A stretch of 41,450 nucleotides of DNA from CAZKWY01 sp964556655 (GTDB taxonomy: Bacteria > Patescibacteriota > Minisyncoccia > Portnoybacterales > UBA2143). Shown in pieces: positions 16,366-23,468 of the stretch. The DNA lies in contig CAZKWY010000005.1 in NCBI GenBank assembly GCA_964556655.1, forward strand, positions 1 to 41,450, read 5' to 3'. The notes below the pieces were generated by a model, which was not told the origin of the DNA, ran no database searches, and saw only the letters and a list, made by a program, of their open reading frames with translations. Within the stretch, counting starts at the first letter, position 1; every line of letters starts with the position of its first letter. The translations under genes were made by a program, and so were the position numbers.

Positions 16366-16644
16366 ATGATTGATGTTAAAAGCATTGCTCAATTAGCTCG
16401 TCTCGGGCTGGACAAAAAAGAAGAAAAAAAACTTGCTAAAGAGCTTTCGGAGATTTTGAATTTTGTTAATAAGCTGGAAGAAGTTAAGGCAGATAAGGCA
16501 GAGCCGACCGCTCAAGTAACCGGCTTGGAAAATGTCGCCCGCAAAGACCGCGGGGCTAAAAAAAGCTCGCAAGAAACGGAAAAGCTGATGAGTTTGGCGC
16601 CTCAAAAAGAAAAGGGCTATGTTAAAGTTAAAGCTATCCTTTAA
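16366..16644 (+). CDS. gatC: Asp/Glu-tRNA amidotransferase subunit C
   Basis: This encodes 92 aa, the usual size, with the GatC pattern: an N-terminal helix (IAQLARLGLDKKEEKKLAKELSEI), LNFVNKLEEV, and a conserved tail (LENVARKDRGA .. MSLAPQKEKGYVKV). GatC wraps around and stabilises GatA in the GatCAB complex. Its last base is followed directly by the gatA ATG. The partner gatB is about 18 kb away at 34326. The complex turns Glu-tRNA-Gln and/or Asp-tRNA-Asn into the amide forms. Confidence 0.92.
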   Translation: MIDVKSIAQLARLGLDKKEEKKLAKELSEILNFVNKLEEVKADKAEPTAQVTGLENVARKDRGAKKSSQETEKLMSLAPQKEKGYVKVKAIL

Positions 16645-18063
16645 ATGAATTTAAACGAATTGACTATTGTCCGGGCCCATCAGGGCTTGGTGAAGAAAGA
16701 ATTTTCTTCGGTAGAGCTGACCGAGGCGGTTTTAGCGCGCATTAGAAAGAGAAAAGCGGAGACTAATGCCTATTTAGAGATTATTGACGAGCTGGCTTTG
16801 AGCCAAGCGAAAAAAGTTGACCGTCGCATTAGCCAAGGGGAAAAAATTAGCCTTTTGGCGGGCGTACCGGCGGCGATTAAGGATAATCTTTTGCTGGCAG
16901 GGATAAAATGTACGGCTGCGTCGCGTATTCTTGAAAACTATATAGCGCCCTATCACGCGACGGCAATAAAAAAGCTGATTAAAGAAGGGGCGGTTTTTGT
17001 CGGCAAGACTAATCTGGATGAATTCGCGATGGGTTCTTCTACGGAAAATTCCGCTTTTGGTTCGGTCAGGCATCCTTTAAATCCCAGTTTGGTTCCCGGC
17101 GGCAGTTCCGGCGGTTCGGCGGCGGCCGTAGCGGACCATCAAGCTATTTATGCTCTCGGAAGCGACACAGGAGGGTCTATCCGCCAGCCCTGTTCTTTTT
17201 GCGGAGTGGTGGGGTTAAAGCCGACCTATGGCCGTGTTTCGCGCTATGGCCTGATTGCTTTCGCCTCTTCTCTAGATCAGATAGGGCCTCTTGCCAAGAG
17301 CGTCGAAGACGCGCGGATTGTTTTCGATGCCATTAAAGGAGTTGATGAAATGGATGCCACCAGCCTAAAAAAAGAAGCTCAGCCGACAAAACAGGCGAGC
17401 GCGGAAGGATTGAAAATCGGCGTGCCTAAAGAATATTTTATGGAAGGAATGGACAGCCAAGTGGCGGAGGAAGTTAGAAAAGCGATCGCTTATTACCAAG
17501 CAAAAGGGGCGCGGATTATAGACATCAGCCTGCCTTACAGCGGTTATGCTTTGTCTTGCTACTATATCATTATGCCTGCTGAAGCTTCAGCCAATCTAGC
17601 GCGTTATGATGGAGTTAAATACGGTCTGGCTGAAACAGGCGAAGATCTTTTAGGCGGTTATCTAAAAACCAGGCAGGAAGGGTTTGGCGATGAAGTAAGG
17701 CGAAGAATTATGATAGGAACGTATGTTTTATCTGCTGGCTATTACGACGCTTATTATCTCAAAGCGCAAAAAGTCAGAACTTTGATTAAAAAAGATTTTG
17801 AAAAGGCCTTTGAAAAGGTGGATGTTATTATGGGCCCGACAACGCCAACGCCTGCTTTTGGAATAGGGGAAAAAGCTGACGATCCGGTGGCGATGTATCT
17901 CTCTGATGTTTATACAGTGGCTATCAACCTAGCAGGCATGGCTTCGGTCTCTATCCCTTGCCGCAACCAGGGCGTTTTGCCAATAGGGCTTCAAATTATC
18001 GGACCGCAGATGTCAGACGAAAAAATTCTTCAAGTTGCCGGCCTTTATCAACAGGCGGCATAA
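16645..18063 (+). CDS. gatA: Asp/Glu-tRNA amidotransferase subunit A
   Basis: This encodes 472 aa, an amidase-signature enzyme that releases ammonia from glutamine for transfer by GatB. The catalytic triad is visible: K79 in AAIKDN, the cis-Ser in PGGSSGGSAA (S154) and the nucleophile S178 in DTGGSIRQP. VVGLKPTYGRVSRYGLI follows. The C-terminal MASVSIPCR .. LPIGLQIIGP is typical. It begins directly after gatC, indicating translational coupling, and the next gene starts 7 nt beyond. Nothing is missing against the family. Confidence 0.96.
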   Translation: MNLNELTIVRAHQGLVKKEFSSVELTEAVLARIRKRKAETNAYLEIIDELALSQAKKVDRRISQGEKISLLAGVPAAIKDNLLLAGIKCTAASRILENYIAPYHATAIKKLIKEGAVFVGKTNLDEFAMGSSTENSAFGSVRHPLNPSLVPGGSSGGSAAAVADHQAIYALGSDTGGSIRQPCSFCGVVGLKPTYGRVSRYGLIAFASSLDQIGPLAKSVEDARIVFDAIKGVDEMDATSLKKEAQPTKQASAEGLKIGVPKEYFMEGMDSQVAEEVRKAIAYYQAKGARIIDISLPYSGYALSCYYIIMPAEASANLARYDGVKYGLAETGEDLLGGYLKTRQEGFGDEVRRRIMIGTYVLSAGYYDAYYLKAQKVRTLIKKDFEKAFEKVDVIMGPTTPTPAFGIGEKADDPVAMYLSDVYTVAINLAGMASVSIPCRNQGVLPIGLQIIGPQMSDEKILQVAGLYQQAA

Positions 18064-18070
18064 ATATCTT

Positions 18071-18631
18071 ATGGCAGAATATCTTTCAGGAGATTTAACA
18101 GGCAAATTATTAGAGGATGGGCGTCAATTAATCGTTTTTTTGGCGGGCTCTTCCCAGTGGCATCATACTATTTTAGCTTTAAAAATAGCTTCTGTTTTTA
18201 TTTCCATTGCTCTAGCTTTCGCTGTTGTTTTTTTGTTTTTGGCCATCAGGAAAAATATCAGCAAATCTTTGGAAATGATAGAAGACAGCTTGGACGAGCC
18301 TGAACGGCCCAAGAAAGTGATAGTTAAAAACTGGGAGAGCATCTTGAAAAAAATGGAGCAGGAAAATGAAACAGCATGGGAGTCAGCTATTATTGAGGCA
18401 GACAAAATGGTTGACGATCTTTTAAAAAAAATCGGCTATAAAGGAGAAAGTATGGCCGATCGCCTTAAGCAGGTTACGCCGACGCAGATCGTTAATGTCG
18501 GAGGTCTGTGGGAGGCTCATAAAATAAGGAACCGAATTGTCCATGATCCGGGATTCCGCTTGACTTACACGCAGGCAAAAGATATCCTTAAGGCCTATGA
18601 AAGAACCTTGGAGGATTTGCAGGCAATTTAG
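18071..18631 (+). CDS. Membrane-anchored HEPN-like protein
   Basis: This encodes 186 aa from the ATG at 18071. Residues 34-59 form one strong membrane segment (ILALKIASVFISIALAFAVVFLFLAI). The cytoplasmic part is helical: a linker with Glu/Lys-rich heptads (ILKKMEQENETAWESAI), then a C-terminal domain with RNRIVH at 153-158. That is an R-x4-H motif of the kind found in HEPN RNases, set in a helix-RN..VHDP-helix layout similar to HEPN and DUF4145-like domains. Whether it cuts RNA is unknown. It starts 7 nt after gatA and may be cotranscribed. The family role is inferred from the motif only. Confidence 0.6.
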   Translation: MAEYLSGDLTGKLLEDGRQLIVFLAGSSQWHHTILALKIASVFISIALAFAVVFLFLAIRKNISKSLEMIEDSLDEPERPKKVIVKNWESILKKMEQENETAWESAIIEADKMVDDLLKKIGYKGESMADRLKQVTPTQIVNVGGLWEAHKIRNRIVHDPGFRLTYTQAKDILKAYERTLEDLQAI

Positions 18632-18664
18632 TTTTTTAACAAAAGAACAAAAGGAGGAAAAATA

Positions 18665-19072
18665 ATGAGAAAGTTTAAGGCATTAATAAGCTTTATCTGT
18701 TTTGTGGTCGCTGTTGTCAGTATAGGCGTGCTGGGTCCTCCAGTGGTCTATTTTCCAGATGCTGTTAGCTATTTTCTAGCTTTTTGGATCCTGGCTTGGA
18801 TAATATTGTCTAGTTTAATTAAGATTGATATTATCACTTTGGGGCGCGCTTCGCCTCTAGCCGAAATTTTTTCTTTTGCCATGATAATTATGCTTTTGGC
18901 TTTTTTGAAAGTATCGGACGAAGATAGAGTCAGGACGGTTATTGGATGGGCGCAAGCCAGCGGGGGCAAGGAATTGTTGGTCTATTGCTCTTTAATTCTG
19001 TGGGCTGGCGAAGATTTGCTTGATTTATTAAACCAGTTTTTTGCTGTAAGAATCGGACAGAGGGTGATATGA
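18665..19072 (+). CDS. Small multi-pass membrane protein
   Basis: This encodes 135 aa with a strong Shine-Dalgarno (AAGGAGG, about 18651) before the ATG. Hydrophobic segments lie at about residues 6-27, 34-52, 62-81 and 103-124, so four membrane passes are likely. The loop between the third and fourth is charged (KVSDEDRVRT). I recognise no family. It lies between the HEPN-like protein and a small soluble protein, all on one strand with short gaps, which suggests a three-gene unit. Confidence 0.6.
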   Translation: MRKFKALISFICFVVAVVSIGVLGPPVVYFPDAVSYFLAFWILAWIILSSLIKIDIITLGRASPLAEIFSFAMIIMLLAFLKVSDEDRVRTVIGWAQASGGKELLVYCSLILWAGEDLLDLLNQFFAVRIGQRVI

Positions 19073-19083
19073 GGAGGTGTCTA

Positions 19084-19401
19084 ATGGATTTTGATAAAGT
19101 CAAACAAGCATGTCTTGAAACGCAGACAGATGGATTAAGGCCGTATCTTCTCTTTAGATGCCAGAGCGGAGATACTTTTGTTTCTGTCCCCGGCGCGAAA
19201 AGCGGAACTATGGATGACCATTTGAAGAGCGCTAAAAGATCTGATTGCGAAGTAATAAAGGTAGGCAGCCTAGGAATGGAAGGCACTATTTTGGTTAATT
19301 TGTTTGAGCAGAATGGCAGGGAGTTAATGTTGGAATTGTTCTTGCGCGCTATTCGCAATATTCTTTTGGCAGATAAGGGGGGCCGTGTTGATTGTTCTTG
19401 A
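19084..19401 (+). CDS. Small soluble protein of unknown function
   Basis: This encodes 105 aa starting at the ATG at 19084, which has a good GGAGG 6 nt upstream. An in-frame ATG at 19069 overlaps the previous stop but has no ribosome site. The protein is mixed alpha/beta with no membrane segment (YLLFRCQSGDTFVSVPG, SDCEVIKVGSLGMEGTILVN). I do not recognise it. It is the last gene before a strong bidirectional terminator. Confidence 0.6.
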   Translation: MDFDKVKQACLETQTDGLRPYLLFRCQSGDTFVSVPGAKSGTMDDHLKSAKRSDCEVIKVGSLGMEGTILVNLFEQNGRELMLELFLRAIRNILLADKGGRVDCS

Positions 19402-19412
19402 AACAAAAAAGG

Positions 19413-19438
19413 AAAAACCCTTCCAAAGAAGGGTTTTT
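19413..19438. terminator. Bidirectional intrinsic terminator
   Basis: AAAAACCCTTC and GAAGGGTTTTT form an 11-bp stem around a CAAA loop, with T and A runs on either side. It lies between convergent genes (plus to 19401, minus from 19477) and can serve both. Confidence 0.85.
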
Positions 19439-19476
19439 AAATCGGAAATTATTTTTATAAGCTTATATCCTTAGAC

Positions 19477-19824
19477 TTATTTTAAAGCAACTCCCGTAAG
19501 ATAGATGGCGCTGGCGGCAATGAAAGCGGGGACAAGCCAGTCTGGAAAATTGAGGAACCAAAGTTCGCCAGAATAAAAAAAACGCCAGAAAATAAATTCG
19601 GCGGCAAAAAGAGTAATCATAGCGATAGCCATAGTGGCGAAAGGCGTAAATTTAGAAAAATATTTATAATGGAGCAAAAAAGCAAGACCGAAAATAATAA
19701 TGTTTAGAAAATAGTGGATGGCGATAAAAGCTAATCTTGGCGATGATTTAAAAGAAGCGAGACCAGCTAAGATTATTAGCCAGCTGGCTAGAGAGAAAAA
19801 GATTATTGAAATTACTGAAAGCAT
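19477..19824 (-). CDS. Small four-helix membrane protein
   Basis: This encodes 115 aa, almost wholly hydrophobic, with four likely membrane segments (about residues 4-24, 30-53, 62-84, 94-113) and few charges. The family is unknown; the pattern recalls small DoxX-like or DUF membrane proteins, but no signature is seen. It is the leftmost gene of the minus-strand block and its start overlaps the tail of a gene remnant on the other strand. Confidence 0.55.
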   Translation of the reverse strand: MLSVISIIFFSLASWLIILAGLASFKSSPRLAFIAIHYFLNIIIFGLAFLLHYKYFSKFTPFATMAIAMITLFAAEFIFWRFFYSGELWFLNFPDWLVPAFIAASAIYLTGVALK

Positions 19825-19992
19825 ATCTTTGAGGTTTTCGCCAATGTTGTGGCGGACGAACGCAGTGTGGATGTCCGGAAGTTTAACCCTTTCGTTACCT
19901 CAATTGAACCAAAAATCCGCAATTTACGCAAATTATACAGAAAAAATCCTGAGTGGTTTGATGCGCCGAAGTTTGCGGTTAAGGTTTATTAA
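19819..19992 (+). pseudogene. Possible 3' remnant of a lost gene
   Basis: A 57-codon open frame runs from just after a TGA (19816-19818) to a TAA at 19990-19992, with no ATG. It reads like a natural protein end: VFANVVADERSVDVRK, then IRNLRKLYRKNPEWFDAPK, ending FAVKVY. The composition is ordinary and charged, unlike antisense noise. It sits at the left edge of the AT-rich restriction-modification block, so it may be the C-terminus of a gene cut by insertion or deletion. Confidence 0.35.
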
Positions 19993-19995
19993 AAA

Positions 19996-20367
19996 TTATC
20001 TGTAGCGAATTGTTATAATAATTTGTGTAATCCCAACTAAAATACCAACAATAATGGCAACGAGCGCAACTTTTTCTGCTCGTTTCGCGCTTTTTTTAGC
20101 CTCTCTAAGATTGAGATATTCTATTGCTGCGGACGTGCCTTTAGCAGTTATTACAAATAAATGTTCATTTTTTACGTCGTTATAACTTAGATGATCAAAT
20201 AAATTTTCACTTGATGGAAGGTTTGAACGAAAAACTTTCAGCACCCATTGTTCTTGTTCGGGAGATAGATTAAATTTTTCTTCTAATTCCTTCATAGTAA
20301 AACCAACATTCTGTTTTTCATAAGCCCAAATAAGAATTTTAACGTATAACGATTCTTCGGTTTTCAT
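19996..20367 (-). CDS. Winged-helix-like protein with C-terminal membrane segment
   Basis: This encodes 123 aa. Residues 1-75 look like a small helical, winged-helix-type domain (ILIWAYEKQNVGFTMKELEEKFNL, then HLFVITAKGTSAAIEYL). A charged helix follows (REAKKSAKRAEK) and then one membrane segment near the end (VALVAIIVGILVGITQIIITI, about 100-120). It starts 5 nt after the endonuclease gene, so it is the last gene of the restriction-modification operon. A DNA-binding domain tethered to the membrane beside an R-M pair is unusual. It could be a regulator or a further defence component. Confidence 0.6.
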   Translation of the reverse strand: MKTEESLYVKILIWAYEKQNVGFTMKELEEKFNLSPEQEQWVLKVFRSNLPSSENLFDHLSYNDVKNEHLFVITAKGTSAAIEYLNLREAKKSAKRAEKVALVAIIVGILVGITQIIITIRYR

Positions 20368-20372
20368 ATTTT

Positions 20373-21296
20373 TTAGGATTCCACTAAATCAGAAAATAGA
20401 TTTTTGAATCCAGCGGTATTTAACCAGTAATTATTTGGATTCTTTTTTAAATATTTCTTAATTTCTTTTCTTTGTGTTTTTAACTTATCACCAGCCTTGC
20501 CATTAAATAAAAGAATATTTGAATAACTGCCGTCTAAAAAGGAAATGTATGAAATGTTTGAAGTTTTTTCTTTGAGGTTTATTATCTCAATTAATTCTGA
20601 AATTTGTTTATCCTGGCCTCCGCCGGATGTGTTAAGGTGTTTTGCTTCAATTAAAAATATCTTATTTTTATACTTAACAATTAAATCTAATTTCTTTCCT
20701 TGTTTTTTGGCTTTAATTTTGACATTGAAATTTTCTTGAATCTTTTTAACGCTGAAGATTTTAGAAAATTGAGCGGCGCATTTATTAGATTTATTAAAAT
20801 CTTCCCAATTTTTAACTTCTTTAAATTCTAATTTATTTAATATGGATATAAGTTTTAATTCGCCGCATTTTCCCTTTTTCCGGGATGAGTTAGAATCCAG
20901 TATTGCTTGAATCCATTCTTCCGGGACAAGATCGCTTAATAATCTTTTAGAAAAGTATTTTTGAGTTATTTTCTTTATTAGGTCCAAATCTTTTTTAACC
21001 GCATCTAACGTATTATCGCAAGCGTTAACAAAACATATAAATTCAGAACAATTAGAAAATTCCGATAAGGATTTCTGTAATTCCTCAAAATATTTATTGA
21101 TTGTTTCAAGACCTTCTTTTTTCTTTTGAAGCGTTTTTATGGTAGTTAAAATTTCCTTAATTTCTTTTGTATTTTTGATATGTTTTTTGAGATTCGGGCT
21201 CTTTTTATCAAAAACATAAAAACTATCTAAAGAAGGTTCTATATTCTCTTGTGATATTTTAAAGTAGTGTTGATTGTTTTGAATGTTTTTGTTCAT
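20373..21296 (-). CDS. Putative type II restriction endonuclease (PD-(D/E)XK)
   Basis: This encodes 307 aa. The N-terminal third is helical and Lys/Glu-rich. The C-terminal part has a PD-(D/E)XK nuclease core: E146 in KCGELKLISIL, D204 in KKLDLIVKYKNK, and E217-x-K219 in FLIEAKHL, followed by NTSGGGQDKQI, a conserved-looking stretch just after the catalytic lysine. It starts inside the methyltransferase gene (38-nt overlap, different frame), the usual R-M arrangement that links the two products. It would cut DNA not protected by the partner methyltransferase. Target sequence unknown. Confidence 0.75.
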   Translation of the reverse strand: MNKNIQNNQHYFKISQENIEPSLDSFYVFDKKSPNLKKHIKNTKEIKEILTTIKTLQKKKEGLETINKYFEELQKSLSEFSNCSEFICFVNACDNTLDAVKKDLDLIKKITQKYFSKRLLSDLVPEEWIQAILDSNSSRKKGKCGELKLISILNKLEFKEVKNWEDFNKSNKCAAQFSKIFSVKKIQENFNVKIKAKKQGKKLDLIVKYKNKIFLIEAKHLNTSGGGQDKQISELIEIINLKEKTSNISYISFLDGSYSNILLFNGKAGDKLKTQRKEIKKYLKKNPNNYWLNTAGFKNLFSDLVES

Positions 21297-22398
21297 AAAG
21301 ATAGTTTAAGAATTTATAGGTAAAATCAAAAGAAATTCTTTTGCGACCGTTATCGCGGAAATTAGTCAAAAAGAAAGAAAAATATTTTTTTCTGTTTTTA
21401 TTTAATTCTTGATTAAATTCTTGTATTAATTTTTCTTGTTCTCTCACGGGTATTTCTTGGCCAAAAATTATATGAGCCATATTTCGAGAGGTATTTTTGC
21501 CGACAAGCCCTAGAATGTCATATTCTCTTATATCTTCAAGCTGTATCTTCTTTCCGTTTTTACTGTCAATAGCTCTTAGTAATAAAATATTTCTTTCCAA
21601 AAGATTTTTTACATTTTCATGGATATTATAATTCTCTATCTCTTTTACGTTTTGGAGCGCCATTTTGACTGCATAGCTTCCAGATTTTAAATAACCTTCT
21701 GTTAAGCGGAAAACTTCCAAATAGTTTTTAGCATTTTTAACTTGATTGATAAAATTGCCGCCTAACTGCCAACCAAATTTTCTTTCTATAATAAAATTAA
21801 TTTTTTCATTTTCAGGAAATATAGCAGCTGATATTTTATTTTTATCTTCAAAATTATTTTTCTTTTTATAGTAAAAAGAAATTACATTATAGGTTGTGTC
21901 TTCAAAAACTTGTTGAGAAAAAACATTTAATTTAACAATTTTAAATTTTTCAAAGAACAAATTTCTGATTTTTTTTGAATTTTCCGCGCAAAGGAAATTT
22001 AACGGAACAATTAAAATTCCTTCTTCGGAGTTAAGAATTGAATAAATGGAAACTTGGTATAGGTCTTCAAGGGGGGGGTGAAGACCAGAAAAGAAATCAT
22101 CTTTTGTTCTTTTATCAGCTTTATTTTTATGTAGATAAGGCGGATTAGTTAAAATAAATTTATATTTTTTAGGATTGTTTATTGAATCGTTCAGAAAAAC
22201 ATTTTTATCGTCAGTGTATTTTTTATCGTAGTCAAAGCCAGTAATTTTCTTACATTTGTTTTTTTTAGCCCAATTAAATAAATCCTGATTGCCAGCAAAA
22301 GGATCAGTTATTTCTTTGTTTTTAACAAATTCTTCTAATCCCCGGAGAATGTAGTCGGAATTTGTAGTAAAAAATTGTCCTAATTGAGCTTTGGTCAT
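21259..22398 (-). CDS. N6-adenine DNA methyltransferase (type II R-M)
   Basis: This encodes 379 aa. The start has the GQFFT motif common in gamma-class adenine methyltransferases. The SAM-binding motif is TDPFAGNQDLF (31-41), then FDYD (55-58) and the catalytic NPPY (85-88). The C-terminal half would be the target-recognition domain. A run of eight C (minus strand; 22071-22078) lies in the codons for GLHPPLEDLY at about 105-114; adding or losing one base there would break the frame. The -10 TATAAT stands 6 nt before the ATG, so the mRNA is probably leaderless. It forms a type II R-M pair with the endonuclease that overlaps its end. Codon use is AT-rich compared with the flanking housekeeping genes. 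Confidence 0.85.
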   Translation of the reverse strand: MTKAQLGQFFTTNSDYILRGLEEFVKNKEITDPFAGNQDLFNWAKKNKCKKITGFDYDKKYTDDKNVFLNDSINNPKKYKFILTNPPYLHKNKADKRTKDDFFSGLHPPLEDLYQVSIYSILNSEEGILIVPLNFLCAENSKKIRNLFFEKFKIVKLNVFSQQVFEDTTYNVISFYYKKKNNFEDKNKISAAIFPENEKINFIIERKFGWQLGGNFINQVKNAKNYLEVFRLTEGYLKSGSYAVKMALQNVKEIENYNIHENVKNLLERNILLLRAIDSKNGKKIQLEDIREYDILGLVGKNTSRNMAHIIFGQEIPVREQEKLIQEFNQELNKNRKKYFSFFLTNFRDNGRKRISFDFTYKFLNYLYEQKHSKQSTLL

Positions 22399-22404
22399 GG
22401 TTGC

Positions 22405-22434
22405 ATTATATCATTTTAAAAACCAAAAAACCAA
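22405..22434 (-). promoter_or_regulatory. Predicted leaderless promoter of the methyltransferase
   Basis: On the minus strand, -35 TTGGTT (22434-22429), an 18-nt spacer and -10 TATAAT (22410-22405), 6 nt before the ATG at 22398. The -35 box lies inside the terminator hairpin of the upstream gene, so the two elements overlap. Confidence 0.55.
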
Positions 22435-22454
22435 CCAAGAATGGTTGGTTTTTT
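22425..22454 (-). terminator. Intrinsic terminator of the upstream frameshifted gene
   Basis: AAAAAACCAACCA and TGGTTGGTTTTTT form a 13-bp stem with an AGAA loop and run into T on either strand. It lies between the frameshifted gene (ends 22481) and the methyltransferase start (22398), so those two are separate transcripts. Confidence 0.85.
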
Positions 22455-22480
22455 GTCTGAGTTTGATACTAACTAAAAGG

Positions 22481-23009
22481 CTAAAAGGTAGATTTAATTT
22501 CAAAAACAAATTCTTTTTGGATAGTTTTCTTTTTATTTTTATATAGGATATGTTTTGGAGATACAATGTAAATTCCCTTAAAGCCGCTTTTTTCAAATTT
22601 AGCCATATCTATTAACGATATATCGCTTGGTATAAAATAATCATTTCGGCCGCTATCGCTATGTAGCATTAAAATGAGATGACTGATATCATTGCCGCGC
22701 GCGTTTATAATAACAAATTTCAACTTTTTTGATTCTTTCTTCAAATAGACTCCCTTTGAAAATCAAGGTTTTTACTCCTTGCGGTGTTTTTGGGGTCCCC
22801 CCCATTCTATTTCCCCATTCTATAACTTGTTTTAATTGTAAAAATAAATCTTCTCGTCTATCTTGTCTATCTGGTTTTAAGATTAAATCCACATCAGGGA
22901 TGTATTTTTTCTGTGGTTCAAGAACTTTGTATTTTTTCTTTAATCTTTCTTTGGATAGCCAATTCGCAAAGATATTTCCAATAATTTTATTCTTTTGAAA
23001 GTTCTTCAT
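22481..23009 (-). pseudogene. Frameshifted gene upstream of the R-M pair
   Basis: Two overlapping minus-strand frames (23009-22689 and 22744-22481) read as one protein of about 176 aa broken by a +1 indel. The first frame is convincing up to TLIFKGSLFEERIKK and then turns into YYKRARQ and stops. The second is convincing from LKFVIINARGNDISHLI onward. Removing one A from the A6 run (T6 at 22725-22730 on the plus strand) joins them as ERIKKLKFVIINARG. The first half has DVDLILKP and DLFLQLKQV, which could be a degenerate D..QxK nuclease core, but that is weak. There is also a G7 run in the first frame (MGGTPK). Function unknown. Its place upstream of an R-M pair suggests a defence or mobile-element role. 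Confidence 0.6.
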
Positions 23010-23054
23010 TATAAGTTTTGATTTAAAAAATACTCCGGTTCTAACATGGAAACC

Positions 23055-23133
23055 TGGCGGGGACGATGGGATTTGAACCCACGATCTCTAGCGTGACAAG
23101 CTAGCGCATTGGACCGGGCTATGCTACGTCCCC
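23055..23133 (-). tRNA. tRNA-Asp (GTC)
   Basis: On the minus strand the cloverleaf is complete: acceptor GGGGACG with CGTCCCC, D-stem GCAT/ATGC, anticodon stem CTAGC/GCTAG around TTGTCAC (anticodon GTC), T-loop TTCAAAT, discriminator G and an encoded CCA (23057-23055). It is the third tRNA of the operon and the only one with an encoded CCA. Confidence 0.95.
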
Positions 23134-23162
23134 ATAAATCTATGGCGATTGGAGAAAAGACG

Positions 23163-23180
23163 GCCCTGCTAGAACAGGGC
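23163..23180 (-). other. Hairpin between tRNA genes
   Basis: GCCCTG and CAGGGC form a 6-bp stem with a 6-nt loop in the spacer between the CAU tRNA and tRNA-Asp. On the minus strand it is followed by CGTCTTTTCT, a weak T run. It may be a partial terminator or a processing signal. Confidence 0.4.
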
Positions 23181-23198
23181 GAAAATTTCACAATCCGG

Positions 23199-23272
23199 TA
23201 GCGGCGACAGGATTCGAACCTGTGACCTAGGGCTTATGAGTCCCTCGCTCTAACCAACTGAGCTACGCCGCC
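23199..23272 (-). tRNA. tRNA-Met elongator (CAT), or tRNA-Ile2
   Basis: A 74-nt cloverleaf on the minus strand: acceptor GGCGGCG with CGCCGCT (first pair G-U), D-arm GCTC-AGTTGGTTA-GAGC, anticodon loop CTCATAA, T-loop TTCGAAT. The sequence resembles elongator Met tRNAs. The closing pair of the anticodon stem is an A-G mismatch (31-39). CCA is not encoded. A CAT tRNA read as Ile after lysidine modification cannot be excluded. Confidence 0.88.
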
Positions 23273-23303
23273 TTAATGCCCCAAATAAGAGAGAAGCTTC
23301 TTG

Positions 23304-23374
23304 TTGCGGGGCCGGGAATTGCACCCGGGTCTTGAGGTTATGGGCCTCATGAGATACTGCTTCTCCACCCCGCA
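23304..23374 (-). tRNA. Initiator-like tRNA-Met (CAT), atypical
   Basis: On the minus strand: acceptor TGCGGGG with CCCCGCA, TG, D-arm GAGA-AGCAGTA-TCTC (A11-T24 as in initiators), anticodon arm TGAGG-CCCATAA-CCTCA, 4-nt variable region, T-arm CCGGG-TGCAATT-CCCGG. It aligns well with bacterial initiator tRNA (GCGGGGTGGAG .. CCCCGCAA). It has C at position 33 instead of U, G instead of T at 55, a 7-nt D-loop without GG, a U1-A72 pair where bacteria usually have a mismatch, and A29-T41 in place of the third G-C pair. At 71 nt it is short. CCA is not encoded. Confidence 0.85.
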
Positions 23375-23379
23375 CAGGC

Positions 23380-23408
23380 ATTATAAAGGATATCTTTTTG
23401 CCTGGCAA
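23380..23408 (-). promoter_or_regulatory. Strong promoter of the tRNA operon
   Basis: On the minus strand, -35 TTGCCA (23408-23403), exactly 17 nt, -10 TATAAT (23385-23380). The first tRNA begins at 23374, only 5 nt after the -10, so the primary transcript would start at or within a base or two of the mature 5' end. Confidence 0.8.
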
Positions 23409-23422
23409 GACTTTAAACAGGC

Positions 23423-23451
23423 TTGCTTTGGAAGGGGGAGTATAGTAAAAT
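23423..23451 (+). promoter_or_regulatory. Predicted promoter of the pheST-gyrB transcript
   Basis: -35 TTGCTT (23423-23428), 17-nt spacer, -10 TAAAAT (23446-23451). Transcription would begin near 23458, just before the GAGGAG ribosome site (23460-23465) of the membrane-protein gene at 23469. It diverges from the tRNA promoter. Confidence 0.5.
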
Positions 23452-23468
23452 GATAACGAAGAGGAGAT

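Noticed and set aside
23009..23191. 60-codon minus-strand frame across the tRNA-Asp gene
   Set aside because: It overlaps a complete tRNA and has no protein features.
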